A stretch of DNA of 41,382 bases from an uncultured Oscillospiraceae bacterium (GTDB lineage Bacteria > Bacillota > Clostridia > Oscillospirales > Oscillospiraceae): NCBI GenBank assembly GCA_947589545.1, contig CANQBA010000034.1:1-41382 (forward strand), given 5' to 3'. Positions 18,201 to 26,994 of this stretch are shown here, one piece after another (positions within the stretch are counted from its first letter, which is position 1; each line of letters begins with the position of its first letter). The position numbers and the translations under genes are program-made. The notes below the pieces were generated by a model. It was not told the origin of the DNA and did not search any database. It saw nothing but the letters and a program-made list of their open reading frames with translations.

Positions 18201-18449
18201 GGCAAAGTGGAAGATGAAGCTGTACCAGTAGATCTCGGGCGATTCGGGGGTGAAGGTGCAGGTGAACCGGCCGCCCTCCCGGTTCATCACAAAATAGTCG
18301 TCGCTTCTGTTCTCCACCCGGATCCTCAGCTCCGCCCATTCGGGCTCGCCGTCCCAGGTGTCTATGGAAACGCAAACAGCGCCGCCGAGGGCGACAGCGC
18401 CAAAGGGAGTGCGGAATTTCAATTCGCGGGAGTTGTGGTAGGCTCTCAT
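15216..18449 (-). CDS. GH13 alpha-glycosidase / 4-alpha-glucanotransferase fusion
   Basis: Two-enzyme fusion of 1077 aa for opening glycogen side chains. The N-terminal beta-sandwich (about 1-130) and GH13 barrel resemble neopullulanase/debranching enzymes, with GVFNHTG, nucleophile Asp in GWRLDVADE, acid/base Glu in MGEVWED and Asp in MGSHDRA. From about residue 580 a full GH77 MalQ unit follows, beginning GVLAHITSLPNPQGPGNIGP, with nucleophile Asp in YTRLDHFMGF, acid/base Glu in PFVAEDLGT and SGTHDNETLAG. All catalytic residues appear intact in both halves. The start at 18449 (MRAYHNSREL) has AAGGAA upstream; the longer frame extends into glgA. Such GlgX/MalQ fusions are known in Clostridia. 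Whether the GH13 part cleaves alpha-1,6 or alpha-1,4 bonds cannot be told here. Confidence 0.92.
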   Translation of the reverse strand: MRAYHNSRELKFRTPFGAVALGGAVCVSIDTWDGEPEWAELRIRVENRSDDYFVMNREGGRFTCTFTPESPEIYWYSFIFHFAGGGSCWYGPQPGRVGGVGQIYDGMCPEYQVTAYVPRKTPDWYKNAICYQIFPDRFYRGSDWRARAEAVLSQKRAGTPKALVEDWDTPVRYKRMADGRIKVWEFYGGTLSGIREKLDYLQGLGITALYLNPIFEAVSNHRYDTGDYRRIDGMLGDEESFTELCREAEEHGISVILDGVFNHTGCDSKYFNKFGNYPGPGACQGPDSRYFDWFRFYEFPHRYECWWGVDDLPDVEERNPDYRRYICGDEDSVVRHWLRAGAKGWRLDVADELPDDFIESIKAAVVAEKGPEGLLMGEVWEDASNKISYGERRRYFLGSELDCVMNYPFRDAILYYLLGSNSARNVLETMLSLQENYPPENFNANFNLMGSHDRARVLTALGGAPHPDTLNEEQKFHYRLSDRQRGLGKGRLWLLALMQMTLPGVPCVYYGDEAGMEGYSDPFNRAPFPWGREDKDCFTIYRNAINLRRAFPELPDASFEPFAFGDDVIGWYRCWADEGIAVLINRGGSTQEASIDLRGEDVTDILGGARFEVRDGKVNVTLWSLGSAILHFHKKERLGRPMARGAGVLAHITSLPNPQGPGNIGPCAKKFVDFLASAGQKYWQILPLGPTDMHGSPYAGASAFAGNIALLPESEEELRAAFDAFRPDGAYERFTRENAPWLDPYAAFAAVKKTVSNEHHAKWPEKYRRYSPELLKDSALAREAEFQKFCQYRFELCWRELRAYANGKGISVIGDVPMYVSADSADVWAEPEQFTVDENGGTRLIAGVPPAWNDDGQIWGNPLYNWDVMRKTGFGWWMRRFARMIDLYDYTRLDHFMGFESAWAIPAGKTPAEGHWIFGPGLAIFQTAYGKFGPLPFVAEDLGTITPAVRALLSRCGFLGTDILQYQNGGPLYGYYPAKEKIGYSGTHDNETLAGYAARTYPELDPVEAARRLKERLFASSADVVILQLQDVLEKGNEARMNTPGTTAKNWTWQAETKDFKDAPERLLSLTINSQRS

Positions 18450-18531
18450 ACGGTTAACGGTTCCTTTGAAAATGATAACGTTCAGGGGGCGTGGATCCGC
18501 CCCCCGGTTCGCCGGGAAAAGGCGGGATAAA

Positions 18532-20031
18532 TCAGTCCTCTTCGTCCTCCGGGTCGCCCTTTTTCCTGTTCCAGGGCTCGATCTCCGGGTGGGTGCGCTG
18601 ATACATGTCAAGATACTCCTGGGCGGCCCGATCCCAGCTGAAATCGGCGGCCATGGCGTTATCCATCAGGCGCTCCCAGGCGTCACGGTTGTTCCGGTAG
18701 AGCTCGCAGGCGGCCTGGAGGGTGAAGAGCATCTCGTGGGCGTTGTAGTTGGCGAAGCTGAAGCCGTTCCCCTCGCCGGTGTACTGGTTGTAGGGGGTGA
18801 CGGAGTCCTTGAGGCCGCCCGTCTCCCGCACCACGGGCAGGGTGCCGTAGCGCATGGCGATCATCTGGCTAAGGCCGCAGGGCTCAAAGAGGCTGGGCAT
18901 CAGCAGCATGTCCGCGCCGGCGTACATCCGGTGGGAGAGTGCCTCGTCAAAGCGGATGCAGGCGGCGCAGCGGCCGGAGCGCTCCCAGCTGTAGTAGGAG
19001 AGCATATCCTCATACTGCTTGTCGCCGGTGCCCAGGACGCAGACCTGGGCTTTGTCCAGGATCTCGCCGATGACGCGCTGGACAAGATCCATGCCCTTCT
19101 GCTCGGTAAGCCTACCGATCATGACGATCAGCGGCACGTTGGGATCCACCTCCAGGCCCATCTCCGCCTGGAGCTCGGCCTTGCATTTGGCCTTACCCGC
19201 CCGGTCGGCGGCGGTGAAGCGGTGGGGGATCAGCTTGTCCGCGGCGGGATCCCAGAGCTTGGTATCGATGCCGTTCATGACGCCGTAGAGGATGCTGGCC
19301 CGATCCCGGAAGATGAAGTCCAGCTTCTCGCCGAAGAAGGGGGTCTTGATCTCCTCGGCGTAGGTCTTGGACACGGTGCTGAGGATGTCGGCGTACAGGA
19401 GGCCGCCCTTCATATAGTTGATGCTCCGCTCGTCGCACCGAAGCTGGCTGGCGGCGGCGGGGATGCCCCACAGGCCCAGGATATCCCCCAGGACATAGTC
19501 GCTCATCTGGCCCTGGAACTTCAGGTTGTGGACGGAGAACACCGTCTTCACGTTCTCATAGAGGGGCAGGCCCTGATAGAACTCCCGCAGGAAAACGGGG
19601 GCCAGGGCGGTGTGCCAGTCGTTGCAGTGGAGCACGTCGCACTTGAAGTCGGGCAGATATTGCAGGGCCTCCACGATGGCCTTGGAAAAATAGGCGATGC
19701 GCTCGCCGTCGTCGTAATAGCCGTAGGGGCGCTCGCGGTTAAAATAGTACTCGTTGTCCACAAAGTAGTAGACCACGCCCTTATAGGTGAGCTTCTCGAT
19801 GCCGCAGTAGACGTTGCGCCAGCCGAGAGACACGTAGAAATCCGTGACGTGGGTCATCTTGGACTTAAATTCCTCGGGGATGGTCATGAATTTGGGGATG
19901 ATAACGCGGCACTCGCACCCGGCCTCCTTCAGCGCCTGGGGCAGAGAGCCGCCCACGTCGCCCAGGCCCCCCGTTTTCATGAACGGCACGGCCTCGTAGG
20001 CGGCGAACAGAACTCTGAGCTTTCTCCTCAT
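18532..20031 (-). CDS. glgA: Glycogen synthase (ADP-glucose, GT5)
   Basis: Transfers glucose from ADP-glucose to the non-reducing ends of alpha-1,4-glucan (499 aa). The ADP-glucose binding KTGGLGDVGGSLP (the KxGGL motif) is near residue 20, and the C-terminal Rossmann half carries PSLFEPCGLSQM and YGTLPVVRETGGL. The start is the ATG at 20031, since AGGAGG lies 10 nt upstream; the ATG at 20052 precedes that site and is rejected. It follows glgD across an 86-nt gap that contains a strong intrinsic terminator, so its supply may be set by read-through or by its own promoter. Confidence 0.97.
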   Translation of the reverse strand: MRRKLRVLFAAYEAVPFMKTGGLGDVGGSLPQALKEAGCECRVIIPKFMTIPEEFKSKMTHVTDFYVSLGWRNVYCGIEKLTYKGVVYYFVDNEYYFNRERPYGYYDDGERIAYFSKAIVEALQYLPDFKCDVLHCNDWHTALAPVFLREFYQGLPLYENVKTVFSVHNLKFQGQMSDYVLGDILGLWGIPAAASQLRCDERSINYMKGGLLYADILSTVSKTYAEEIKTPFFGEKLDFIFRDRASILYGVMNGIDTKLWDPAADKLIPHRFTAADRAGKAKCKAELQAEMGLEVDPNVPLIVMIGRLTEQKGMDLVQRVIGEILDKAQVCVLGTGDKQYEDMLSYYSWERSGRCAACIRFDEALSHRMYAGADMLLMPSLFEPCGLSQMIAMRYGTLPVVRETGGLKDSVTPYNQYTGEGNGFSFANYNAHEMLFTLQAACELYRNNRDAWERLMDNAMAADFSWDRAAQEYLDMYQRTHPEIEPWNRKKGDPEDEED

Positions 20032-20063
20032 TTCGGATCGTCCTCCTGTCATCGGTTTACTGG

Positions 20064-20104
20064 AAAAAACGCCTCCAAACAGACCCGGAGGGGCCTGTTT
20101 GGAG
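20064..20104 (-). terminator. Intercistronic terminator between glgD and glgA
   Basis: CTCCAAACAG (20073-20082) pairs with CTGTTTGGAG (20095-20104) as a perfect 10-bp stem. On the minus strand it is followed by GCGTTTTTT (complement of 20064-20072). It lies 14 nt downstream of the glgD stop, inside the cluster. Confidence 0.8.
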
Positions 20105-20117
20105 AGAGTGGATCGAC

Positions 20118-21200
20118 TTACGATTTGACAAAGGTGGTGTCGCCGGTGCCCTTGATGACGGTTCCGGCGTGGACGACCTGGGACTTGTCAAGGATGACGT
20201 TCTCCACCACGGCGCCGTCCTCCACGACGCAGTTCTGCATGACGATGGAGTTTTTCACCTTGGCGCCCTTGCCCACCTTCACGCCCCGGAAGAGGATGGA
20301 GTGATCCACCTCGCCCTCGATGAGGGAGCCCTCGGAGACCATGGAGTTGCGCACCCTGGCGCCCTCCAGATACTTGGCGGGGGCGGCCTCGGCGGCCTTG
20401 GTGGCGACGGGGCGCTCGCGGGTGAACAGCTCCTTGGCCACGTCGATGTTCAGAAGCTCCATGGAGTACTCGAAGTAATCGCGGCTGGTGAACATCTGGC
20501 GGGCATAGCCGTCGTATCTGTAGGCCCGGACGTCCATCTTGTCCAGATCGCCCTCGATGGCCTCGAAGAAATCCAGATAGTCGATGGCGGCGTACCACTC
20601 GATGATCTTCATCAGCAGGTCGCGGGAGATCACGAAGGTGTCCAGCATGGCGTCCTCATACTTCCTGGGGTTGGGCTTGAAGCCCACCACACGGCCGTTC
20701 TCCACGGTGACGCCCAGCCTGTGGGGCTCGTCCCGGTCGGCGGTGTTGTAGACCATGGTGATATCCGCGCCGGACTTGATGTGCTCCATGATCAGGGGCC
20801 GGTAGTCCATGTGGGAGATGACGTTGGCGGCGGTCACCAGGATATAGGGGGCCGGGCTGCGCTCCAGATAGACGGTGTTGCGGCGGATGTCCCGCAGGAG
20901 GAAGTGGCTGTTCTCGCTGTGTACGCCGAAAACGGAGCCGGGCAGGACGAAAAGTCCGCCGTTCTTCCGGTCCAGATCCCAGGCCTTGCCCGCGCCCACA
21001 TGGTCGATGATGGAGCGGTACTTGTAGGGGGTGATGAGGCCGATGGTGTTGATGCCGGAGTTCACCAGGTTGGAGAGGGGGAAGTCGATGACGCGGTAGT
21101 TGCCGCCGTAAGGGAGGGAACCGATGGTACGGTCCTCCGTCAGCTCGCCCATGCCCTTTGTCTCAAAGTTGGCGGCGATAAGTCCGATTACTCTATCCAT
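20118..21200 (-). CDS. glgD: GlgD, glucose-1-phosphate adenylyltransferase-like subunit
   Basis: Non-catalytic or regulatory partner of GlgC in Firmicutes ADP-glucose pyrophosphorylase (360 aa). The N-terminal nucleotidyltransferase fold is divergent: where GlgC has the [10 protein letters not shown] loop, this protein has LIAANFETKGMGELT, so the catalytic GGxGxRL loop is missing. SLPYGGNYRVIDFPLSNLVNSGI confirms the family. The C-terminal left-handed beta-helix repeats (VRNSMVSEGSLIEGEVDHSI) are present. The start lies 15 nt after the glgC stop with AAGGAGG 10 nt upstream, so the two are co-transcribed and probably form a heterotetramer. Confidence 0.95.
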   Translation of the reverse strand: MDRVIGLIAANFETKGMGELTEDRTIGSLPYGGNYRVIDFPLSNLVNSGINTIGLITPYKYRSIIDHVGAGKAWDLDRKNGGLFVLPGSVFGVHSENSHFLLRDIRRNTVYLERSPAPYILVTAANVISHMDYRPLIMEHIKSGADITMVYNTADRDEPHRLGVTVENGRVVGFKPNPRKYEDAMLDTFVISRDLLMKIIEWYAAIDYLDFFEAIEGDLDKMDVRAYRYDGYARQMFTSRDYFEYSMELLNIDVAKELFTRERPVATKAAEAAPAKYLEGARVRNSMVSEGSLIEGEVDHSILFRGVKVGKGAKVKNSIVMQNCVVEDGAVVENVILDKSQVVHAGTVIKGTGDTTFVKS

Positions 21201-21215
21201 AATTTCACACCCTCC

Positions 21216-22355
21216 TTATTCAACAATGGCGGCGTCGCCCACGACCGCGATGGGCACGTTGGCGTCGGCGGAGCCGAAAGCGGCCTTGGCCTTGACGACA
21301 GCGCCCTCGCCCACGATGGCCCGGACGACCCTGGCGCCCTTCTCAACGGTGACGTCGGGGAGAAGAATGGAATCCACTACCTCGGCGCCCTCCTCAATGG
21401 TGCAGCCCTTGGAGATGATGGAGTGCTCCACCTTGCCCAGGATGATGGAGCCGTTGGCCACGAAGGCCCGATCCACGCTGCCCTTGGGGCCCACATAGTG
21501 GGGCGGCAGGGAGTCGTCCTGGGTCAGCGTGGGGAAATCCTCGCTCATCAGATCGAACTGGGGCTCCGCCTCCAGAAGATCCATGCTTGTCTCGTGGAAG
21601 GTGGGGATGGTTCCCACGTCCTTCCAGAAGCCCTCGAAGCGGTGGACAAAGAGGCGCTTGCCCTGGGCAAGGAGGGTGGGGATGATGTTCTTGCCGAAGT
21701 CGTGCTCGGAGTCTGCGTCCCGGGAGTCGGCGATCAGGGACTCCTCCAGAACCTTCTTGGAGAAGATGTAGATGCCCATGGAGGCGAGGTTCGACTTGGG
21801 CTTGGGGGGCTTCTCCTCAAAATCGTAGATCTTGCCCGTCTCGTCGGCGGCCAGGATGCCCAGGCGCGGGGCCTCCTCCCAGGGGACGGTCATGACGGCG
21901 ATGGTCAGATCCGCGTTGTTCTCGATATGGGTGCGGAGCATCTTCCGGTAGTCCATGCGGTAGATGTGGTCGCCGGAGAGGATGATCACGTAATCGGGAT
22001 CGTAGAGGTTTATGTAGTCCAGGTTCTGGTAGATGGCGTCGGCTGTGCCGGCGTACCACTGGCCGCCGGTCTCGGTGGCATAGGGCGGGAGGATGGCGAC
22101 GCCGCCGTCATGGGAGTCCAGGTCCCAGGACGAGCCGGTGCCGATGTAGGTGTTCAGGAGGTAGGGCCTGTACTGGGTCAGCACGCCCACGGTGTCGATG
22201 TTGGAGTTGGCGCAGTTGGAGAGGGCGAAGTCGATGATCCGGTACTTGCCGCCGAAGGAGACGGCGGGTTTCGCGATGTGCTTTGTGAGAGCACCCAGCC
22301 TGCTGCCCTGCCCTCCCGCGAGCAGCATGGCTATGAACGGTTTTTTGTTTACCAC
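21216..22355 (-). CDS. glgC: Glucose-1-phosphate adenylyltransferase GlgC
   Basis: Makes ADP-glucose from glucose 1-phosphate and ATP, the committed step of glycogen synthesis (379 aa). Catalytic features are [13 protein letters not shown] at residues 12-24, [27 protein letters not shown] and [12 protein letters not shown]. The C-terminal beta-helix starts near residue 290. The start codon is GTG (complement of 22353-22355) with GGGAGG 7 nt upstream, an ideal spacing. The AT-rich stretch 22356-22450 upstream probably holds its promoter, though no consensus pair was clear. Confidence 0.97.
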   Translation of the reverse strand: MVNKKPFIAMLLAGGQGSRLGALTKHIAKPAVSFGGKYRIIDFALSNCANSNIDTVGVLTQYRPYLLNTYIGTGSSWDLDSHDGGVAILPPYATETGGQWYAGTADAIYQNLDYINLYDPDYVIILSGDHIYRMDYRKMLRTHIENNADLTIAVMTVPWEEAPRLGILAADETGKIYDFEEKPPKPKSNLASMGIYIFSKKVLEESLIADSRDADSEHDFGKNIIPTLLAQGKRLFVHRFEGFWKDVGTIPTFHETSMDLLEAEPQFDLMSEDFPTLTQDDSLPPHYVGPKGSVDRAFVANGSIILGKVEHSIISKGCTIEEGAEVVDSILLPDVTVEKGARVVRAIVGEGAVVKAKAAFGSADANVPIAVVGDAAIVE

Positions 22356-22531
22356 AAGAAGACCTCCCTTATATAAAAATATTTATTTTATTACCAAGCT
22401 CTGAGCTTTGCTTGACCTGATTAATATTTTTTATAATATATTTTTTCCGGCGGCATGCGCGTCGGGAAAAATCCCGTTTGTCACACCGACTGTGCCGTCT
22501 GCGGCGGCGCGGGCGGCGTGACGGCAGGAAA

Positions 22532-22611
22532 ATTTTTCTGAATTTCGCAAAATTCAGAAAAATCTTCCGCACGTTCCCTTTAACTTGGAATGGACTCCGT
22601 CCATTCCAAGT
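22532..22611. terminator. Two perfect hairpins between glgP and glgC
   Basis: The first hairpin after glgP pairs GTCCATTCCAAGT (22599-22611) with ACTTGGAATGGAC (22583-22595) around a 3-nt loop, and its base overlaps the glgP stop codon. The second pairs ATTTTTCTGAATTT (22532-22545) with AAATTCAGAAAAAT (22550-22563) around CGCA and is U-rich on the minus strand. They probably end or attenuate the glgB-glgP transcript before glgC. Confidence 0.65.
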
Positions 22612-25028
22612 CAGTTTAGCTTCCACACGTCCTCGGCGTACTCGCGGATGGTGCGGTCGGAGGAGAAGATGCCGGAGCAGGCGGTGTTGTGGACGGACTT
22701 CTTGTACCACTCCAGCTTCTGGCCGTGCAGCTGCTCCAGGCGGTACCAGGCGTCCACATAGGGCTGGAAGTCCTTCAGGACAAAGAACTCGTCGTTGGAG
22801 TTCATGAGGTTGGAATACACGCTCTCAAAGCCGCCGGACAGCTTGGCGAAGGTGCCGTCGTTCAGCTGATCCACCACCCGGCGCAGGCGCGGGTTGGCGT
22901 CCACCTCGCCTCTGGCGAAATAGCCCCAGCTGCGCTTGAGCTGCGCGATCTCCTCCGTCCTCAGGCCGAAGATCTCGGCGTTCTCAAAGCCCACCTGCTC
23001 CACGATCTCCACATTGGCGCCGTCCAGGGTGCCCAGGGTAATGGCGCCGTTCATCATGAACTTCATGCAACCAGTGCCGGAGGCCTCCATACCGGCGGTG
23101 GAGATCTGCTCGGAGATGTCCGCGGCGGGGTAGATGAGCTGGCCGTTGGAGACGGAAAAGTTGGGGATGAACACCACTCTGATCCTGCCGCGCACCCGGG
23201 AGTCGGTGTTGATAACCTCGGCCACGGAGTTGACGAGCCGGATGGTGTTCTTGGCGAACTCATACCCCTGGGCCGCCTTGCCGGCGAAGATAAAGGTAGT
23301 GGGCCGGATGTCGAAATTGGGATCCTCCAGCATGCGGTTGTAGAGATCCATGATCTTGAAGAGGTTCAGAAGCTGGCGCTTATAGGCGTGGAAGCGCTTC
23401 ACCTGGATGTCGAAGATGGAGTCGGTGTCCACGATGATGCCGGTGGTGTCCTTGATATATTTGGCCAGCGCCTGCTTGTTTTTGGCCTTGGAGCGGGCGG
23501 CCTTGTCCAGGAAGGAGGGGTCGTCCTCAAAGGCTTTGAGCTTGGAAAGCTCCATGGCGTCGGTGTACCACCCATTGCCGATGGCCTCGGTGATGAGGGC
23601 GGCGTAGGTGGGGTTGGCCTGGGCCAGGAAGCGCCGGTGGGTGACGCCGTTGGTCTTGTTGTTGAACTTCTCCGGTGTCAGAACGTAGAAGTCCCGCAGG
23701 ACGTCATTTTTGAGGATCTCGGTATGCAGGGCAGCGACGCCGTTGACGGCGTGGCCGGCGATGACGGACATATTGGCCATGCGCACCTGGCCGCCCCAGA
23801 GGATGGCGGTGTTCATCAGCAGCTCCTGGTTCTGCTCACGCCGCTGGGCGAAGGACTCGCGGTAGCGGCGGTCGATCTCCGCCACGAAGTCGTAGACCCG
23901 GGGCAGAAGCCGCTGGAACATCTCGATGGGCCACTTCTCCAGCGCCTCGGGCAGGATGGTGTGGTTGGTGTAGGAGATGGACTTGGTGACGATCTCCCAG
24001 GCGGTGTCCCAGTCCAGGCCCTCCTCGTCGATCAGGAGCCTCAACAGCTCCGGGGCGCACAGGGCCGGGTGGGTGTCGTTGGTGTGGATGGCGATGAGCT
24101 CCGGGAACCGCTTCCAGGCGTGCTTGCCGTACTCGTGCTTATAATATCTGAGGATGGACTTAAGGCCGGCGGCCACGAACATGTACTCCTGCTTCAGGCG
24201 CAGAACCTTGCCGGGGTCGGCGTTGTCGTTGGGGTAGAGGACGGAGGTGATGGCCTCCACATCGGAGCGGAACTTCATGGCGCCGGCGTAGTCGCCGCGG
24301 TTGAAGGCGTCCATATCGAAGTTCTGCTTGGCGGGCTCCGCCGACCACAGGCGCAGATTGTTGACGTTCTTGCCGCCGTAGCCCACGATGGGGACGTCGT
24401 AGGGGACGGCGATGATCTCCTCGCCGCCCGTCCACTCATAGCTCATGGAGTTGCCGGTATATTTGTGGATAACGGTGCCGCCGAAGCGAACCCTCACGGC
24501 CTCCTCGGGCCGCTCGATCTCCCAGGGGTAGCCGCCCTCCAGCCAATTGTCCGGATCCTCCACCTGACAGCCCTTTTCGATGCGCTGGTGGAAAAGGCCA
24601 TAGCGGTAGCGGATGCCGTTGCCCTGTCCGATGTAGCCAAGGCTGGCCAGGGAGTCGATGAAGCAGGCGGCAAGCCTTCCCAGTCCCCCGTTGCCAAGGC
24701 CGGGATCCACTTCCTCCTGGGCAAGCTCGGCGATGGTCACGCCGTATTCGGCCAGGCCCTCCTCCACGATGTCCTTGATGCCGAAGTTCATGATATAGTT
24801 CTCCAGGAGCTTGCCCATAAGGAACTCCATGGAGAAGTAGTACACGCGTTTCTTCTCCTCGGCACGCATCTCGTCGTTGATGACCCGGACATTGCGGGCG
24901 TAGTTGGCGATCAGCTTCGCCAGGGTCTGGTACTTGAGCTTCGGCTCCAGCTTTTTGAAGGGCTTGCCGAAGTTGGCCACCGCGGCGGCCTCGATCTGTC
25001 TGATGAAATCTCTTTTATCCGTGAACAT
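22611..25028 (-). CDS. glgP: Glycogen phosphorylase (GT35)
   Basis: PLP-dependent release of glucose 1-phosphate from alpha-1,4-glucan ends (805 aa, normal length). Family landmarks are YFSMEFLMGKLLENY near residue 65, EVDPGLGNGGLGRLAACFIDSLA near 106 and the PLP-lysine segment EASGTGCMKFMMNGAITLGT near 665-685. In that segment a Cys stands where many phosphorylases have Asn just before MK. Start ATG with AAGGAG 8 nt upstream. It lies 61 nt downstream of glgB. The two hairpins after the stop may separate it from glgC. Confidence 0.97.
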   Translation of the reverse strand: MFTDKRDFIRQIEAAAVANFGKPFKKLEPKLKYQTLAKLIANYARNVRVINDEMRAEEKKRVYYFSMEFLMGKLLENYIMNFGIKDIVEEGLAEYGVTIAELAQEEVDPGLGNGGLGRLAACFIDSLASLGYIGQGNGIRYRYGLFHQRIEKGCQVEDPDNWLEGGYPWEIERPEEAVRVRFGGTVIHKYTGNSMSYEWTGGEEIIAVPYDVPIVGYGGKNVNNLRLWSAEPAKQNFDMDAFNRGDYAGAMKFRSDVEAITSVLYPNDNADPGKVLRLKQEYMFVAAGLKSILRYYKHEYGKHAWKRFPELIAIHTNDTHPALCAPELLRLLIDEEGLDWDTAWEIVTKSISYTNHTILPEALEKWPIEMFQRLLPRVYDFVAEIDRRYRESFAQRREQNQELLMNTAILWGGQVRMANMSVIAGHAVNGVAALHTEILKNDVLRDFYVLTPEKFNNKTNGVTHRRFLAQANPTYAALITEAIGNGWYTDAMELSKLKAFEDDPSFLDKAARSKAKNKQALAKYIKDTTGIIVDTDSIFDIQVKRFHAYKRQLLNLFKIMDLYNRMLEDPNFDIRPTTFIFAGKAAQGYEFAKNTIRLVNSVAEVINTDSRVRGRIRVVFIPNFSVSNGQLIYPAADISEQISTAGMEASGTGCMKFMMNGAITLGTLDGANVEIVEQVGFENAEIFGLRTEEIAQLKRSWGYFARGEVDANPRLRRVVDQLNDGTFAKLSGGFESVYSNLMNSNDEFFVLKDFQPYVDAWYRLEQLHGQKLEWYKKSVHNTACSGIFSSDRTIREYAEDVWKLN

Positions 25029-25089
25029 ATTGGGTACTCCTTATTGGTTTATAGAGTCTTCATAAAGCGCCGGAGCGCCAAAAAAGCGT

Positions 25090-26994
25090 TTATTTGTCCT
25101 TCCTGGGGGGCAGTCTTTTCAGGACGAGGCCGCCGATGGGCGGGGTGCGGACCACCACGGAATATTTCTTCCCATGGGCGGGGATCTTCTCCGCCTCCAG
25201 GGGCTGTCCGTTGACGCGGCCCGAGCCGCCGAAGCGCTGGTCGTCGGAGTTGAAGATCTCCACATACGTCCCCTTCCGGGGCACGCCCACGCGGAATTCC
25301 TCGTAGACCTCCGGCACGAAGGACAGAAGGCAGGTCAGATCCTCCGTGGGGACCTTGCCGTGGCGGATGAAGGTGAGGATGCACTGGCTGGCGTCGTCGG
25401 CGTCCAGCCACTCGAAGCCGTCCCAGGAGAAATTCTTCTGCCACAGGGCCTTCTCCCGCAGGAACAGGTGGTTCAGCTCCTTCACATATTCCTGGTGCTT
25501 TTTGTGGGCGTCGTAGTCCAGAAGGAACCACTCCAGCCCCTCGTAATAGCGCCACTCGATGAACTGGCCGATCTCCGCGCCCATGAAGTTGTGCTTGGCG
25601 CCGGAGTGGAGGGTCTGATATAAAAGCAGCGCCCGCAGGCCCGCGAACTGCCGCCAGTAGTCCCCCGGCATCTTGCCGATGAGGGACGCCTTGCCGTGGA
25701 CCACCTCGTCGTGGGAGAGGGCCAGGACGAAATTCTCGTTGAAGGCGTACATCATGGAGAACGTCAGGCCCCCGTGATGGGCGGGGCGGTAGGGGAAGTC
25801 GGTCTTCATATAGTTAAGGGTGTCGTGCATCCAGCCCATGTCCCACTTGAAGTGGAAGCCCAGACCCCCGTCCTCCGGCGGATAGGTGACCAGGGGCCAG
25901 GCGGTGGACTCCTCGGCGATCATCATCACGTCCGGGTACTCCCGGGACACGGTAGAGTTGATCTTCTGGATGAGGGCGATGGAGTCGTAGTCCTTCTCCG
26001 TGCCGTCGGCGGCGAATTTCTTAAGCCGCGGATCGTCGATGCCGAAGTTCAGGTAGAGCATACTGGTGACGCCGTCCATGCGGATGCCGTCGGCGTGGTA
26101 TTTCTCCAGCCAGTAGACGCAGTTGGAGATGAGGAAGCTCCTGACCTCGCCCTTTTTCACGTTGAACTTGTAGGTGCCCCACTGGGGATGGGAGCCGCCC
26201 TCGTAGAGGGGCTCGCCCACAAATTCCCCCAGGCCGTGGGCGTCCCGGCAGAAGTGGGCGGGCGCCCAGTCCAGGATGACGCCAAGGCCGGCCCTGTGGG
26301 CCTCGTTGACGAAATACATGAAGTCCGTGGGCGCGCCGTAACGGGAGGTGGGGGCGTAATAGCCGGTGAGCTGATAGCCCCAGCTGCCGTCGAAGGGGTG
26401 CTCCATCACGGGCATGATCTCCAGGTGGGTGTAGCCCATCTCCACGGCGTAGGGCACCAGCGTCTTGGCCAGCTCCCGGTAGGAGAGCATGGTGCCGTCC
26501 TCATGGCGGCGCCAGGAGCCCAGGTGCACCTCGTAGATGTTCAGGGGCTTCTCCCGTCTGTCGCCCCTGGCCCTGGCGGCCATCCATTTGCCGTCCGACC
26601 AGGCAAAGCCGTTCAGATCCGCAAGCCGGGAGGCTGTCTCCGGCGGCGTCTCGCAGGAATAGCCGTAGGGGTCGGCCTTGTAAAGGAGCCGGCCGTCCCG
26701 GGCCTCGATCACATACTTGTAGCTCTCCCCCTGGTTCAGACCCGGCATGAAGAGGTGCCACACCCCGGCGGCGTCGGCGGTGGACTCCATAAAGTGCCGG
26801 TTGGGATCCCAGTCGCACCAGGAGCCGGTGAGCCGCACCGAGCGCGCTCCCGGCGCCCAGACGTCAAAGCGCCAGCCCCAAACCCCGTTTTCCTCCGCCG
26901 GATGCGCCCCGAATTTCTCAAAGGCGTGCGTCCATGTCCCCTCGGCGAATTCCCAGCTTTCGTCGTCTGTTAAAATCTTGTATTCCATCGTCAT
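25090..26994 (-). CDS. glgB: 1,4-alpha-glucan branching enzyme
   Basis: Creates alpha-1,6 branches by moving short alpha-1,4 chains (634 aa). The N-terminal CBM48 region (about residues 20-130) contains WRFDVWAPGARSVRLTGSW. The GH13 barrel has the nucleophile Asp in GIRMDGVTSM, acid/base Glu in MIAEESTAWP and the third Asp in LALSHDEVVHG. An all-beta C-terminal domain ends in GGLVLKRLPP. The start at 26994 (MTMEYKIL) has AGAGG 5 nt upstream. It is the first gene of the glycogen cluster, so the promoter should lie in 26995-27083 or in the repeat element beyond; no confident hexamers were found. Confidence 0.96.
   Translation of the reverse strand: MTMEYKILTDDESWEFAEGTWTHAFEKFGAHPAEENGVWGWRFDVWAPGARSVRLTGSWCDWDPNRHFMESTADAAGVWHLFMPGLNQGESYKYVIEARDGRLLYKADPYGYSCETPPETASRLADLNGFAWSDGKWMAARARGDRREKPLNIYEVHLGSWRRHEDGTMLSYRELAKTLVPYAVEMGYTHLEIMPVMEHPFDGSWGYQLTGYYAPTSRYGAPTDFMYFVNEAHRAGLGVILDWAPAHFCRDAHGLGEFVGEPLYEGGSHPQWGTYKFNVKKGEVRSFLISNCVYWLEKYHADGIRMDGVTSMLYLNFGIDDPRLKKFAADGTEKDYDSIALIQKINSTVSREYPDVMMIAEESTAWPLVTYPPEDGGLGFHFKWDMGWMHDTLNYMKTDFPYRPAHHGGLTFSMMYAFNENFVLALSHDEVVHGKASLIGKMPGDYWRQFAGLRALLLYQTLHSGAKHNFMGAEIGQFIEWRYYEGLEWFLLDYDAHKKHQEYVKELNHLFLREKALWQKNFSWDGFEWLDADDASQCILTFIRHGKVPTEDLTCLLSFVPEVYEEFRVGVPRKGTYVEIFNSDDQRFGGSGRVNGQPLEAEKIPAHGKKYSVVVRTPPIGGLVLKRLPPRKDK

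Noticed and set aside
16170-25214. Long plus-strand frames (786, 612, 735 and 841 codons) opposite the glycogen genes
   Set aside because: The minus-strand genes carry complete catalytic motifs; the plus-strand translations are low-complexity His/Val/Gly-rich shadows.
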